Made by a program: the position numbers and the translations under genes
From: DVED01 sp963838375
GTDB taxonomy: Bacteria; Cyanobacteriota; Cyanobacteriia; Cyanobacteriales; Geitlerinemataceae
Length of the DNA: 64,000 nucleotides
Assembly (NCBI GenBank): GCA_963838375.1
Contig: CAWIQY010000016.1
Location: 248,001 to 312,000, forward strand
Direction of reading: 5' to 3'
Notes under the pieces: generated by a model
The model's input: the letters and a program-made list of their open reading frames with translations, nothing else
What the model was told of the DNA's origin: nothing
Databases searched by the model: none
In this document: positions 1 through 8,832 of the stretch, piece by piece
Layout of the letters: each line of letters begins with the position of its first letter
Position numbering within the stretch: position 1 is the first letter of the stretch

Positions 1-1
1 T

Positions 2-718
2 GTCAGTTTTGACGGGTTTAAGGCAATTAACGAACTCAACTTCAGTATGGATGAAGGCGAGTTGCGCGTGATTATTGGTCCCAATGGTGCGGGAAAAACC
101 ACATTTTTAGATGTGATTACCGGGAAAGTTCAACCGACCGTTGGAGAAGTGCGATTTAAAGGCAAAAATCTGAAAACTTTGCCAGAATACCGGATTGCAC
201 GTCTGGGAATCGGTCGTAAGTTTCAAACCCCGAGAGTTTATCTCAATCTGACCCCTCGAGAAAATTTGGAGTTATCCTGCAATCGAAATAAAACGGTTCT
301 CGGTTCGTTATTCAAAAAAGCCTCTTCCGGCGAAAAGCTCACCGTGAAAGGATTACTAGAAACGATCGGCTTGGTGGCAAAAGCCGACATCAAAGCAGGT
401 TTGTTATCCCACGGCGAAAAACAGTGGTTAGAAATTGGGATGCTAGTCGCACAATCTCCCGATTTGTTGTTAGTCGATGAACCTGTTGCCGGATTAACTG
501 ATGAGGAAACTTTGTTAACCGGAGAACTACTCATTTCCTTAGCCAACAGTCACTCCATTATTGTTATCGAACACGACATGGAATTTGTGCGGCAAATTGC
601 CAGAACCGTAACGGTACTACACCAAGGATCGCGACTGTGCGAGGGTTCTATGGAACAAGTCCAAAACGATCCTCGCGTGATTGAGGTGTATCTCGGACAA
701 TCTGAGGAAGCGGCTTAA
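2..718 (+). CDS. urtD: Urea ABC transporter ATP-binding protein UrtD (5' end outside window)
   Basis: One of the two ATPases that power high-affinity urea uptake through the UrtABCDE transporter; it acts on the cytoplasmic face of the plasma membrane. The reading frame is open to the window edge, so the start is missing. Visible motifs are Walker A (GPNGAGKTT), the LSHGEKQ signature, Walker B (LLLVDEPVAG) and the H-loop in VIEHDMEF. It belongs to the branched-chain amino acid type (LivG-like) ATPases. The next gene, urtE, follows after about 48 nt in the same direction, as in cyanobacterial urt operons. Nitrogen control by NtcA is usual for this operon, but its promoter lies outside the window. 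LivG of an amino-acid transporter is the alternative; the pairing with the urtE-like partner favours urea. Confidence 0.9.
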   Translation, partial: VSFDGFKAINELNFSMDEGELRVIIGPNGAGKTTFLDVITGKVQPTVGEVRFKGKNLKTLPEYRIARLGIGRKFQTPRVYLNLTPRENLELSCNRNKTVLGSLFKKASSGEKLTVKGLLETIGLVAKADIKAGLLSHGEKQWLEIGMLVAQSPDLLLVDEPVAGLTDEETLLTGELLISLANSHSIIVIEHDMEFVRQIARTVTVLHQGSRLCEGSMEQVQNDPRVIEVYLGQSEEAA

Positions 719-766
719 TGTAGGGCTTAATTGGCGATCGACTTATTTACAATCGACCCTTCAATC

Positions 767-1468
767 ATGTTAAAAATCTCCAGCTTAAACGTCTACTACG
801 GTGAAAGTCACATTCTCCGCGATGTTGATTTGAGCGTACCCCAAGGACAAATGGTTTGCCTCATCGGGCGCAATGGTGTGGGAAAAACAACCCTGTTAAA
901 AACCATTATGGGATTGTTATCACCCCGCCAGGGTGACATTGAATATCAAAATGCTTCGATCCTGAAAAACACCACTGACAAACGAGCGCGTCAGGGCATC
1001 GGATACGTGCCTCAAGGACGTGAAGTGATCCCTCGCCTCACAGTTGAAGAAAATTTGCTATTAGGGCTAGAAGCGCGTCCGGGAGGGCGCAAAGGAAACG
1101 AGAAAATTCCTCGATCGATTTTTGAGTTATTTCCCGTTCTCGAAACCATGCTTTCCCGCATGGGTGGGGATTTGAGCGGGGGACAACAACAGCAATTAGC
1201 GATCGCTCGCGCCTTGATGGGAGAGCCCCAATTACTCCTCCTCGACGAACCCACCGAAGGAATTCAACCGTCAATTATTTTAGAAATTGAAGCCGCAGTA
1301 CGCCGGATTATCGAAACGACAGGGATTTCTGTATTGCTAGTCGAACAACATCTACATTTCGTCCGCCAAGCTGATTATTATTACGCCATGCAACGAGGGG
1401 GAATTGTCGCATCGGGTTCGACAGACGCATTAAGCAACGATGTTATTCAAGAATTTTTAGCGGTTTAG
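767..1468 (+). CDS. urtE: Urea ABC transporter ATP-binding protein UrtE
   Basis: Second ATPase of the urea importer, LivF-like, 233 aa from the chosen ATG. An in-frame TTG at 731 would add 12 residues, but UrtE proteins normally begin at MLKISSLNVYYGES, so the ATG at 767 is preferred. Walker A is GRNGVGKTT (residues 34-42), followed by the signature LSGGQ and Walker B LLLLDEPTEG. The sequence NVYYGESHILR at the N-terminus is characteristic of UrtE. It is the last gene of the operon in this orientation; the next gene starts 189 nt further on and is unrelated. Confidence 0.92.
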   Translation: MLKISSLNVYYGESHILRDVDLSVPQGQMVCLIGRNGVGKTTLLKTIMGLLSPRQGDIEYQNASILKNTTDKRARQGIGYVPQGREVIPRLTVEENLLLGLEARPGGRKGNEKIPRSIFELFPVLETMLSRMGGDLSGGQQQQLAIARALMGEPQLLLLDEPTEGIQPSIILEIEAAVRRIIETTGISVLLVEQHLHFVRQADYYYAMQRGGIVASGSTDALSNDVIQEFLAV

Positions 1469-1486
1469 ATCCGCCTACCAATAAAG

Positions 1487-1558
1487 TTCGGGCTAATCGC
1501 GAACGTCTTCTCAAGAAGGCTAGCAACAGATTTCGGTCTACTTCAGTAGTAGCCCGAA
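1487..1558. repeat. Hairpin-forming intergenic sequence after urtE
   Basis: TTCGGGCTA at 1487-1495 is exactly mirrored by TAGCCCGAA at 1550-1558. Two smaller self-complementary words lie between them (CTTCTCAAGAAG and CTACTTCAGTAG). There is no T-run, so this is more likely a small interspersed palindromic element or an mRNA 3'-end stabiliser than an intrinsic terminator. Confidence 0.4.
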
Positions 1559-1657
1559 TTTAAATCGCGGGCGAGTTTTCACCGTGGTACAAGATGTCAA
1601 TATCCGGTAAAATCTACGAAACTCAAAAACTCGATCGAGAAAAAATAACAAAAGTTT

Positions 1658-2296
1658 ATGAAACTCTATTATATTCCCACAACACGAGCGGTTCGTCCTC
1701 GCTGGCTGCTGGAAGAACTAGAAGTTCCTTACGAATTAATCTACGTTAAACCCGGAATGATGGAACAACCGGAATACAGCAAACTCCATCCCCATTGCAA
1801 AGTTCCGGTTCTGATTGAGGAAGCGGTGACGATCTTTGAGTCAGCTGCAATTTGCGCTTACCTGGCTGATAAATATCCTGAAAAAGGATTTGCCCCTTTG
1901 GTAAGTTCGACCGGACGAGGTTATTACTACCAGTGGCTTTTTTATGCGACAGCGACTCTAGAACCTCCGGTGGAACAATATATGTTTAATATCTTACCCA
2001 ATCTTCCCGAGAAAGTGTTGCCCAAAAACGATCGAACACGTCTATCTACTTCAGAATCTCAAGAATGGTTCGATCGAGTTTGCGAACCCTTAAATGAGTT
2101 GCTTGCCGCCAAAGATTACCTCGTTGAAAATAAGTTTTCGGCGGCGGATGTGGTGACGGGAGGCGTTTTGATGTGGGCATACCGATTGGGGATGATGAAG
2201 GCAGAAACGCCCGTTAAAAACTATCTTGAGAAGTTGATGCAACGTCCTGGATTTTTACGGGCAGACGAAGATTTTTATGCCAAGATAGACAAGTGA
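1658..2296 (+). CDS. Glutathione S-transferase family protein
   Basis: 212-aa cytosolic glutathione S-transferase. The N-terminal thioredoxin-like half (about residues 1-80) contains the cis-proline motif KVPVL and the ESAAICAYLADKYP segment that closes the glutathione site. The helical C-terminal half contains FSAADVVTGGVLMW, the N-capping box region of the family. The likely role is conjugation or peroxide reduction with glutathione; the substrate cannot be read from the sequence. It stands alone and converges on purM. Confidence 0.88.
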   Translation: MKLYYIPTTRAVRPRWLLEELEVPYELIYVKPGMMEQPEYSKLHPHCKVPVLIEEAVTIFESAAICAYLADKYPEKGFAPLVSSTGRGYYYQWLFYATATLEPPVEQYMFNILPNLPEKVLPKNDRTRLSTSESQEWFDRVCEPLNELLAAKDYLVENKFSAADVVTGGVLMWAYRLGMMKAETPVKNYLEKLMQRPGFLRADEDFYAKIDK

Positions 2297-2331
2297 TTTT
2301 TCTGTCCAAATAAAGATTTTTCCCAGCACTA

Positions 2332-2352
2332 CGAGTGTTTTTTGAACACTCG
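2332..2352. terminator. Hairpin between convergent GST gene and purM
   Basis: CGAGTGTT (2332-2339) pairs perfectly with AACACTCG (2345-2352) around a 5-nt loop. It is followed by ATTTTAC on the plus strand. Its place between two convergent genes fits a bidirectional intrinsic terminator, although the T-tail is short. Confidence 0.55.
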
Positions 2353-2381
2353 ATTTTACAATCTTTGTTCGGCGATCGAAC

Positions 2382-3407
2382 TTACTCCAAACCCACCAAG
2401 TTTCCCGTTCCAGAAATCACTTCCCCGATCGCCCAAGCCCCAATTTTATGGGCTTCAAACTCCCGAATTGCTCGATCGACTTGTTCGGGCTTAACCAGAA
2501 CCACAAACCCAATTCCCATATTAAAAGTATTAAACATATCTACGGTACTGACTTCACCTTCGGCGGCAATCCACTCAAAAATTGCCGGAATCTCCCAACT
2601 TTTGGGATCGATACGAATGGCTAGATCTTTCCCCAAACATCGGGGTAAATTTTCTGGCAATCCGCCGCCAGTAATGTGTGCCATGCCGTGAATATCCAAC
2701 TTGCCGCGCAGAACTTCTAAAATCGGTTTGACGTAAATTTGAGTCGGAGTTAACAAAACTTCACCCAAACTTCGATCGTCCAGAAGACTTGGACAATCCT
2801 GCCAATCCCATCCTTTGGCGCTGACAATTTTGCGAACCAGGCTAAACCCGTTGCTGTGAACCCCAGAACTGGCTAAACCAATTGCGATATCCCCAATCTG
2901 TACTTGAGAACCGTCTAGCAACTGACTTTTTTCAGCAATCCCAACGCAAAATCCCGCCAAATCGTACTCGCCAGGGGCGTAAAATCCGGGCATTTCAGCC
3001 GTTTCTCCCCCCAGCAAAGCACATCCAGCTTGGCGACACCCTTCGGCAATCCCTGCCACCACCTGCGTCAACTGCTCGGAATTCAGCTTACCGGTGGCTA
3101 GGTAATCCAAAAAATACAGGGGTTCGGCACCGCAGGTGAGAACATCGTTTACGCACATAGCGACCAGATCGATGCCCACCGTATCGTGTCGATCGAGATT
3201 TTGGGCTAATTTGAGTTTCGTGCCCACACCATCGGTTCCAGAGACTAACACCGGTTGCTGATATCCCGGTGGTAACTCGAAACAGCCACTAAAACCACCC
3301 AGCGCACCCAAAACTTCCGATCGATACGTGCTTTGTACCATGTTGCGAATATTCTCGACAAAGGCGCGACCTGCCTCCACATCTACCCCGGCTTCGCGAT
3401 AGTCCAT
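2382..3407 (-). CDS. purM: Phosphoribosylformylglycinamidine cyclo-ligase (AIR synthetase)
   Basis: Fifth step of de novo purine synthesis: ATP-dependent ring closure of FGAM to aminoimidazole ribonucleotide in the cytosol. At 341 aa it has the usual length. Visible signatures are SGTDGVGTKLKLA near residue 55, the DLVAMCVNDVLTCGAEPL block, LLGGETAEMPGFY, and GLASSGVHSNGFSLVRK typical of the PurM/ThiL/HypE fold. The ATG at 3407 begins MDYREAGVDVEAG, the normal PurM start. It is a stand-alone gene on the minus strand. Confidence 0.96.
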   Translation of the reverse strand: MDYREAGVDVEAGRAFVENIRNMVQSTYRSEVLGALGGFSGCFELPPGYQQPVLVSGTDGVGTKLKLAQNLDRHDTVGIDLVAMCVNDVLTCGAEPLYFLDYLATGKLNSEQLTQVVAGIAEGCRQAGCALLGGETAEMPGFYAPGEYDLAGFCVGIAEKSQLLDGSQVQIGDIAIGLASSGVHSNGFSLVRKIVSAKGWDWQDCPSLLDDRSLGEVLLTPTQIYVKPILEVLRGKLDIHGMAHITGGGLPENLPRCLGKDLAIRIDPKSWEIPAIFEWIAAEGEVSTVDMFNTFNMGIGFVVLVKPEQVDRAIREFEAHKIGAWAIGEVISGTGNLVGLE

Positions 3408-3555
3408 CGGTTCCTTGACCTAATAATTCCGATTACGCATCCAATTTATCAGTTTTGGGCGATCGGCTTTCAGAATATCAGCTTTTTGAGAAAGATCTCG
3501 CAAATCGCAAATCGATTGAAAGTTTTTGCCCCGTAAAGCCTGCCGCCGCCAATGC

Positions 3556-3630
3556 GAATCGATCGCCAATTAATAGATCTCGGCGATCGATTCACATCGA
3601 CCTCAGTAGATCCTATAAGATTTACTGAGG
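3556..3630. repeat. Two inverted repeats between purM and RTX gene A
   Basis: The first is GAATCGATCGCC (3556-3567) with GGCGATCGATTC (3582-3593), a perfect 12-bp arm pair containing the HIP1-like core. The second is CCTCAGTA (3601-3608) with TACTGAGG (3623-3630). The second one lies just past the stop of RTX gene A and may end its transcript, but it has no strong T-run. Confidence 0.45.
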
Positions 3631-3664
3631 TGATTAGATGGGTGATTAGACGATCGGACTTGGA

Positions 3665-4201
3665 TTAAATCACCTGGAAATCCGCCTGAGAAAGTTGAGT
3701 CATCAAAACCCCCTCAAGACGCGCCAACTGTTCCTCCCCAGTCAAAACACTCAAGATATTCCCACTTTGAGAAAAAGTCAAATCCTCAAAAGTCAACCCA
3801 CCGCGCAAAGCGATAAAATCCACCCCATCTTGGAAATCAACGATCGTCTCCACCCCATTTCCCCGTGCCAGAACAAACGCATCAATGCCCGCGCCACCCG
3901 TCAACGAGTCATCGCCGAGATCGCCAAACAGAGCATCATTCCCCGCCCCACCGGACAAGATATCGTTCCCCATACCGCCAAATAAGGCATCATTCCCCTC
4001 ACCACCCGCCAGGGTATCATCTCCCCCATTGCCAAAAATGACATCATCTCCCCCATCCCCACAGATCTTATCGTTACCATCTTCAGAACTACCAGGAATG
4101 CCATTGCCGCCAACAAGAGTGTCGTTTCCGCCCCCGCCGCACAGCATATCATTTCCTAGATCCCCAAACAGTTGGTCATTTCCCGCTTCGCCCCACAAGT
4201 T
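3665..4201 (-). pseudogene. C-terminal tail of RTX protein A, out of frame with the main ORF
   Basis: This segment encodes the last RTX repeats and the C-terminal end (DAFVLARGNGVETIVDFQDG ... SQADFQVI) of protein A, in a different frame from 4176-7673. The paralogue B has GTTGTCATC where A has GTTGGTCATC (about 4200-4206), so A has one extra G. Removing it fuses the two frames into a single 1335-aa protein. The C-terminus resembles the serralysin/RTX secretion tail, so as read here protein A would lose its type I secretion signal and its last repeats. Confidence 0.75.
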
Positions 4202-5588
4202 GGTCATCCCCTTGACCTCCGTACGCAGTATCCTCACCATCACCCCCAACCAAGCTATCATTTCCCGCATTGCCGCAGAGCAGATCGTTCCCCGCGCCGC
4301 CAAACATCACATCGCTACCGGCGGTATCGGCATCGGCAAAATTGCCATTACCGCCGATGAGGGTATCATCTCCCAAATCTCCCGAAAGGCTGTCATTGCC
4401 GATATCCCCGAAAGCCAGGTCGTTATCCTTACCCCCAAAAACCACATCATCATCTTTGCCGGCATAGATACTATCTTCTCCCTCGCCTCCTTTGAGGACA
4501 TCCGCACCGCCGTTGCCGGAGATGAAATCGCGATCGCTACTTGCCCCAACGGGAACCGAACTGCCGCGACTGCCCAGAATCGTGTCATCTCCCTGTTCTC
4601 CATATAGGGAATCATTTCCCCCATCGCCGAAAATTCGATCGTTATCTTTGCCGCCGTGGGCTCGATCGTGTCCGTCTCCCCCGGAGAGTTCGTCGTCATT
4701 TTCGTTGCCGAAGAGGACATCATTTCCCGAACCGCCCCAAAGGCGATCTTGCCCGTCTGGGTCGGGGTTTGCCGGATTGCCATTGCCGCCGATGACTGTG
4801 TCGTCGCCGAGATCTCCCGTGAGGGAGTCGCTACCTTTGTCGCCGAACACCAGATCGTTATCTTTGCCGCCGTGGGCTCGATCGTTGCCTTGACCTCCAT
4901 GTAGGTTGTCTTCGCCTTCGCCGCCTTTGAGGGTGTCGCTGCCGCCGTTGCCGAACAGCCAATCTCGATCGGCTGTTGCCCCGACGGAAACGGGACTGCC
5001 GAGACTTCCTAGTAGGATGTCGTCGCCGAGATCTCCGCCGAGGGTGTCGTTGCCCCCATCTCCAAAAAGGCGATCGTTGTCTTTACCGCCGTGGGCGAGA
5101 TCGTCGCCGTCTCCGCCGGATATGGCGTCGTCTTTTTCGTTGCCGAATAGGGAGTCGTTGCCTGCGCCGCCGTATAGGGTGTCTAGTCCGGAGAGTTCTG
5201 AGTCGGTTAAATCGGCTGAGTCGCCGATGATGATGTCGTCGCCGTCGTCGCCGTGGAGGGCGTCATTTCCTCGGTCTCCCCAAAGTCGATCGTTGTCTTT
5301 GCCTGCGAAACTGATGTCGTCGCCTTTGCCGCCGTGAAGGGTGTCTTCTCCGGCGCTGCCGGCGAGGAAGTCGTTTCCTGCGTTTCCGGCTAGGAGGTCT
5401 CGATCTTCTTCTGACCCTCGGGGGGTGGCACTGAATGGACCGCCGACGAGGACGTCGTCTCCTTCTTCTCCTTGGAGGATGTCGTCTCCTCCCTCTCCCC
5501 GAATGTCGTCGTTTCCTTCTGTTCCCACCAGATTTTCTGGGGTGGCGCTGCCGTCTATTTGATTTTCTGTTTGCGGTAGGCTCGCCAT
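3667..5588. repeat. RTX-encoding repeat, copy 1 (pairs with 12457-14377)
   Basis: About 1.92 kb of near-identical DNA shared by genes A and B in the same orientation. Only scattered differences are visible, for example GCTCGATCG versus GCAAGATCG near 4663/13451, one extra G near 4202, and a cluster of changes near 5390/14180. Identity stops abruptly near 5588/14377, where the linkers of the two proteins differ. Inside, the DNA also repeats on a short scale because it encodes RTX nonapeptides. Confidence 0.9.
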
Positions 5589-7673
5589 GGGGGTGGAGTC
5601 TAGTGGAGCCACCTGTACACCTTCAAGTGGCATTGGTGGCTCGACGACCAAGCCCAGGGGAGTCGGAGGGGTCGGGCAGTTTCCATGAGGTTCTTCGGGG
5701 GATACGGGAGGTGCAGGGGGAAGAACACCACTGCCTCCACTGCCCGGATTAACAGGCTCTTCGACGGGTGGCTCGACAGGTGGGTCAACCGGCTCTTCGA
5801 CGGGTGGGTCAACCGGCTCTTCGACGGGTGGGTCAACCGGATCGTTGATTTTTGTGGTGTCGGGGACATCAACTTGGTTATCCGGCGGGTTGCCCACGAG
5901 CACTATCCCCGGAGGCGGACTCACTGTGACAATATTGGTCAGGGTTCCGGTTGCATCCTCGCGGACGATGCCGGAAATCTTCAGGGTGAGGGTTGCCCCG
6001 ACGCTCAAATCGGCGGTCGTTGTAAGTTTATTGTCAACGAAGGTGCTCGGATGCAGCGTTCCCGTTCCATCAGAAATGGTGTGGGACAGTTCTCCATCGC
6101 CAAAATCGATCCCTTCAGGCAATAGTTCTTCAATAACAATTCCTTCAATCTGAACAGGTACGATCTGATTTCTCAACGAGGGAATATATTTTGCCGCCTT
6201 GATGGTAATGGTGTAGGTGACTTCTTCTCCCACATTCACCGTCTCCAGGTTATCTGTTTTGGTGACTTGAAGATCCAGTTGCGGCGAAGGCAGGGGTAAG
6301 CTGGCAAAGTCAGCTAACTCCCGTCCAAGATCGGCAACAAAGGTGGGGCTGGCATTGTTGGTGGACACCTGATAAAGATTGCCACCAGAAGTGAGGTACA
6401 GTTCCCCGTCCTCTCCAAATGCCAGAGAACCTGCGCCCTCCCGCGGAAGACCCGTGTCGCCCACATAAGTTGCTTCTAGGTTGTTGAGATTGACCCGAAA
6501 AATCCGAATCGTATCCGTTCCACCGATAGACTGACCACTAGCATTGGTTTTACGAGCAGCCTCGGTGACGTACAGAATATCTGGGTTGTCGGGATCGAAG
6601 GCGGCATCTCCCCCACCGCCGACAAAGTTGGGATTTTCTGGCGGGGCGCTGTCTGGAACGGTGGTGATGTTTCCTAGGGATGTCGCTTTCCCAGTTTCGC
6701 GATCGATCAGGAACAGTTCTGGGGAACTACCCAGTGCAAAAAGTTGGTTTCGATATTCGGTCTTGCGGGTGTTGGGGGACGCTTGGGCAAGTTTGACGAT
6801 GGCACCCCCGAGGGCAGCCAGTGCCGGATCGACCTCATCGGGACCCCCTAATGTTCCCAAAACATTGTTTTCGTCCGTATCCGGATTCCAAGTGGCGACA
6901 CGGGCATCAATCTGATTGCCTACCCCAAATTCAATAAACTCGACGTAGTAGACTAACCCCGACCCGGCTTCGCGGGCAAGTGCCGAAGTCGCAAATTCGA
7001 GAGTGCCGAAGATTTCTGAAGAACCATCGATGAGATCGAGTACCCGGATGTCGGTGCTATTGGCTTCGACTGCATATAAAACGTTGGATAAATTAACGTT
7101 TAACACGCCTGGGTATCGATCTAGTGCTGCCTGATGGAAGGCTTGCTGGGAGCGGATCTCGCCTACGGTGGCGTCCAATTCCCAGTTTCCGCCCAATGCC
7201 CCATTTCCCACCAGAGTGGTAGAGGCGGCAATCCGCATTCCCGTAATTTCACTCAGGGATTGAATGAATCGGCTTCCCAGCTTTCCTGCGGCGACCCGGC
7301 AGCCGTATATCCAAATTTCCGCTTCCGGCGCTAGGGCTTTTGCCCATTGTTTGAACTGGGGAATGGCGTTTTTCAGGCTGAACTGGTTCAGGGTGGAGTT
7401 GCCCAATTGCAGGCTTCCGGGTTGACCGTGGGATACCAGATGAATCGCTTCTAGGTGGGTGTAGTTTTCTAGAATTTCCCCAATTTGAGCGATGCCATCT
7501 TGGCACTCGTCGAGGACGATCGTTTTTGTTCCGGAAGTGGCATCGGCGATCGAGGTTGGGAAGTCCGCCACTGCGGGATCGATGAAAGCAATTCGTCTGA
7601 CGCTACGATCGCTTGGCGCCTTGCATCCGTTCGATTTTTTCAAATCTACGTTCGTGTTGTTCATTTCGGTCAT
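4176..7673 (-). CDS. DUF4347 / beta-propeller-like / DUF11 / RTX calcium-binding protein A
   Basis: Very large, probably secreted surface protein, 1165 aa as read and 1335 aa if the frameshift near 4202 is corrected. Order of domains: DUF4347 (about 25-190, with HLVSHGQPGSL and IYGCRVAAG); a long propeller-like segment (about 200-460, with GGGGDAAFDPDNPDILYVTE); a DUF11-type repeat (about 470-610); a PVEEPVDP linker (about 615-660); then many RTX nonapeptides (GGxGxDxLxG) that bind calcium after export. There is no Sec signal peptide, as expected for type I secretion by a C-terminal signal. Two ATGs are possible: 7673, and 7664, which has GAAGG nine bases upstream. Paralogue B lies 5 kb away. 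Adhesion or S-layer-like function is inference. Confidence 0.82.
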   Translation of the reverse strand: MTEMNNTNVDLKKSNGCKAPSDRSVRRIAFIDPAVADFPTSIADATSGTKTIVLDECQDGIAQIGEILENYTHLEAIHLVSHGQPGSLQLGNSTLNQFSLKNAIPQFKQWAKALAPEAEIWIYGCRVAAGKLGSRFIQSLSEITGMRIAASTTLVGNGALGGNWELDATVGEIRSQQAFHQAALDRYPGVLNVNLSNVLYAVEANSTDIRVLDLIDGSSEIFGTLEFATSALAREAGSGLVYYVEFIEFGVGNQIDARVATWNPDTDENNVLGTLGGPDEVDPALAALGGAIVKLAQASPNTRKTEYRNQLFALGSSPELFLIDRETGKATSLGNITTVPDSAPPENPNFVGGGGDAAFDPDNPDILYVTEAARKTNASGQSIGGTDTIRIFRVNLNNLEATYVGDTGLPREGAGSLAFGEDGELYLTSGGNLYQVSTNNASPTFVADLGRELADFASLPLPSPQLDLQVTKTDNLETVNVGEEVTYTITIKAAKYIPSLRNQIVPVQIEGIVIEELLPEGIDFGDGELSHTISDGTGTLHPSTFVDNKLTTTADLSVGATLTLKISGIVREDATGTLTNIVTVSPPPGIVLVGNPPDNQVDVPDTTKINDPVDPPVEEPVDPPVEEPVDPPVEPPVEEPVNPGSGGSGVLPPAPPVSPEEPHGNCPTPPTPLGLVVEPPMPLEGVQVAPLDSTPMASLPQTENQIDGSATPENLVGTEGNDDIRGEGGDDILQGEEGDDVLVGGPFSATPRGSEEDRDLLAGNAGNDFLAGSAGEDTLHGGKGDDISFAGKDNDRLWGDRGNDALHGDDGDDIIIGDSADLTDSELSGLDTLYGGAGNDSLFGNEKDDAISGGDGDDLAHGGKDNDRLFGDGGNDTLGGDLGDDILLGSLGSPVSVGATADRDWLFGNGGSDTLKGGEGEDNLHGGQGNDRAHGGKDNDLVFGDKGSDSLTGDLGDDTVIGGNGNPANPDPDGQDRLWGGSGNDVLFGNENDDELSGGDGHDRAHGGKDNDRIFGDGGNDSLYGEQGDDTILGSRGSSVPVGASSDRDFISGNGGADVLKGGEGEDSIYAGKDDDVVFGGKDNDLAFGDIGNDSLSGDLGDDTLIGGNGNFADADTAGSDVMFGGAGNDLLCGNAGNDSLVGGDGEDTAYGGQGDDQLVGRSGK
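5752..5840. repeat. 24-bp tandem repeat encoding a PVEEPVDP linker in protein A
   Basis: A 24-bp unit (containing CTCTTCGACGGGTGGGTCAA) repeats about three and a half times on the plus strand. On the minus strand it encodes the acidic, proline-rich PVEEPVDP unit between the DUF11 domain and the RTX region. Gene B has an unrelated Gly/Asn/Ser linker at the equivalent place. Confidence 0.75.
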
Positions 7674-8227
7674 CCTTCAAGCTATTTTCAAACCTAGTCG
7701 GTTTTTCCTTCATTCGTGCGGACTTAAATCCGCACTAAAGTCCGCCTTTTGGCACGAACGAACTTACACGAATCAATAAAAATTTCGTGTTAGTTCCTAA
7801 GTCAAAAGACTCATAGGTTTTGAAAAATTATCAAAACCTGTCGGCAAGTCAATAAGTAAGCTCGGGCAACTTTATCTGTCCGGGCTTGTGATGAAAATCT
7901 CAAGTGCTTCTGAGATCCTCACTACTTTTATGAGTTCCCTGTATGGGCTATAAGAGCTGGTATTTTGAGAATTCTTTAACCGTTCGTCAAACGATTATTC
8001 AGTGGAAACACCCTATTAAATGTCGATGTGTCGCAGAATACCCCTGAACTTTTCGTCGAAGACTAACACAGAAGTCAGCCAGTAGAGATGCTTAAAGAAT
8101 GGCTATTACGATGTTTTACCAGTTTTTAAAACGGGTTTTTCATCCGGTCGCCAAATCTGTCTTTGCTAATGAGCGATCGGCAATATGGAATGAAGTCGAT
8201 GGCTCTAGTGACTTATTATAGTATTTA
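7674..8227 (-). promoter_or_regulatory. Long 5' leader of RTX gene A, homologous to the leader of gene B
   Basis: The non-coding region upstream of gene A aligns along its whole length with 17494-18068 upstream of gene B. Conserved pieces (plus-strand orientation) include GTTTTGA-7 nt-TCAAAAC at 7816-7836, CTCGGGCAAC with TGTCCGG at 7861-7883, the arm pair ATCTCA/TGAGAT at 7897-7916, the CACCCTATTAAATGTC block near 8010-8025, and TAGAGATGCTTA near 8083. Homology runs to ATTATAGTATTT; on the minus strand this reads AAATACTATAAT, a good -10 box (8215-8220). If this is the promoter, the transcript has a 5' UTR of about 530 nt. No known riboswitch class was recognised. Confidence 0.6.
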
Positions 8228-8832
8228 TTTTTAAGTCGGGGGGCTTTCTGAGAAAAAGTAAAAAAAAAGTTCGAGAATAGGACTTTGGTATGAACCCGAT
8301 ATAGCCCCGGAGAGACGGAATGCAAATGCTATCAATCTCCAACAGACAGGGGTGTAAGGTTAATTTCCCTAAATTCTCAAGAACATTTCCATCGGTGGGA
8401 TAGCCTCTCCAACTTTTTTACCGTTGAGAGTAGTGTCGCTATTTGCAATCGTGTTGCTATTACCACAAATTGCATATATTTGTGTAAATTTTATGTAAAT
8501 ATTTTGACAGTTGGTAAAAAACTTGTAACTTCCGACCAGAAAGGGATAAGCCCCAATTTGCCCGATTTTACATTATGAAGCTTGTGTAAAGTTTCCGAAA
8601 TTTCAGAAACCGTGCTGGTACGGAATCATAAAACTTCATGTTATGTTGTGGCAGTTCAAGATGTTCGAGTTAAAAACGTAACGAGTACGAGTTAGCAAAG
8701 ACGGGGATCGTTCCCAGTCCGTCGCTTATTCGGACTCTATATCGGCGTCGCGAAGCCTCTAGAAATCGAGTCCCACAAACTTGTCTAGATTGAATTTCAC
8801 GAAACCGAGATGTTGGGTTCTACACAGCGTAC
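8228..8832. other. Intergenic region upstream of rlpA
   Basis: About 600 nt without a credible gene on either strand. It is AT-rich and contains TTGACA near 8505 on the plus strand, a possible -35 box without a convincing -10 partner. A hairpin GACGG...CCGTC lies near 8700-8724. It presumably carries the rlpA promoter and leader; no recognised RNA element could be supported. Confidence 0.4.

Noticed and set aside
1620..1657. GST as part of the urt operon
   Set aside because: A 189-nt gap with a hairpin separates them, and the function is unrelated.
2335..2691. Plus-strand ORF of 118 aa over the end of purM
   Set aside because: It is the complement of conserved purM codons and has no independent features.
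3885..5560. Long proline/serine-rich plus-strand ORFs opposite RTX gene A (and 13059-14350 opposite B)
   Set aside because: They are the antisense of Gly/Asp-rich RTX repeats; the codon pattern of the minus strand leaves few stops on the other strand. No start signal or protein family supports them.
8228..8832. Possible c-di-AMP (ydaO-type) riboswitch before rlpA
   Set aside because: Some such genes have this riboswitch, but the conserved core words of that class could not be found; only a weak hairpin is present.
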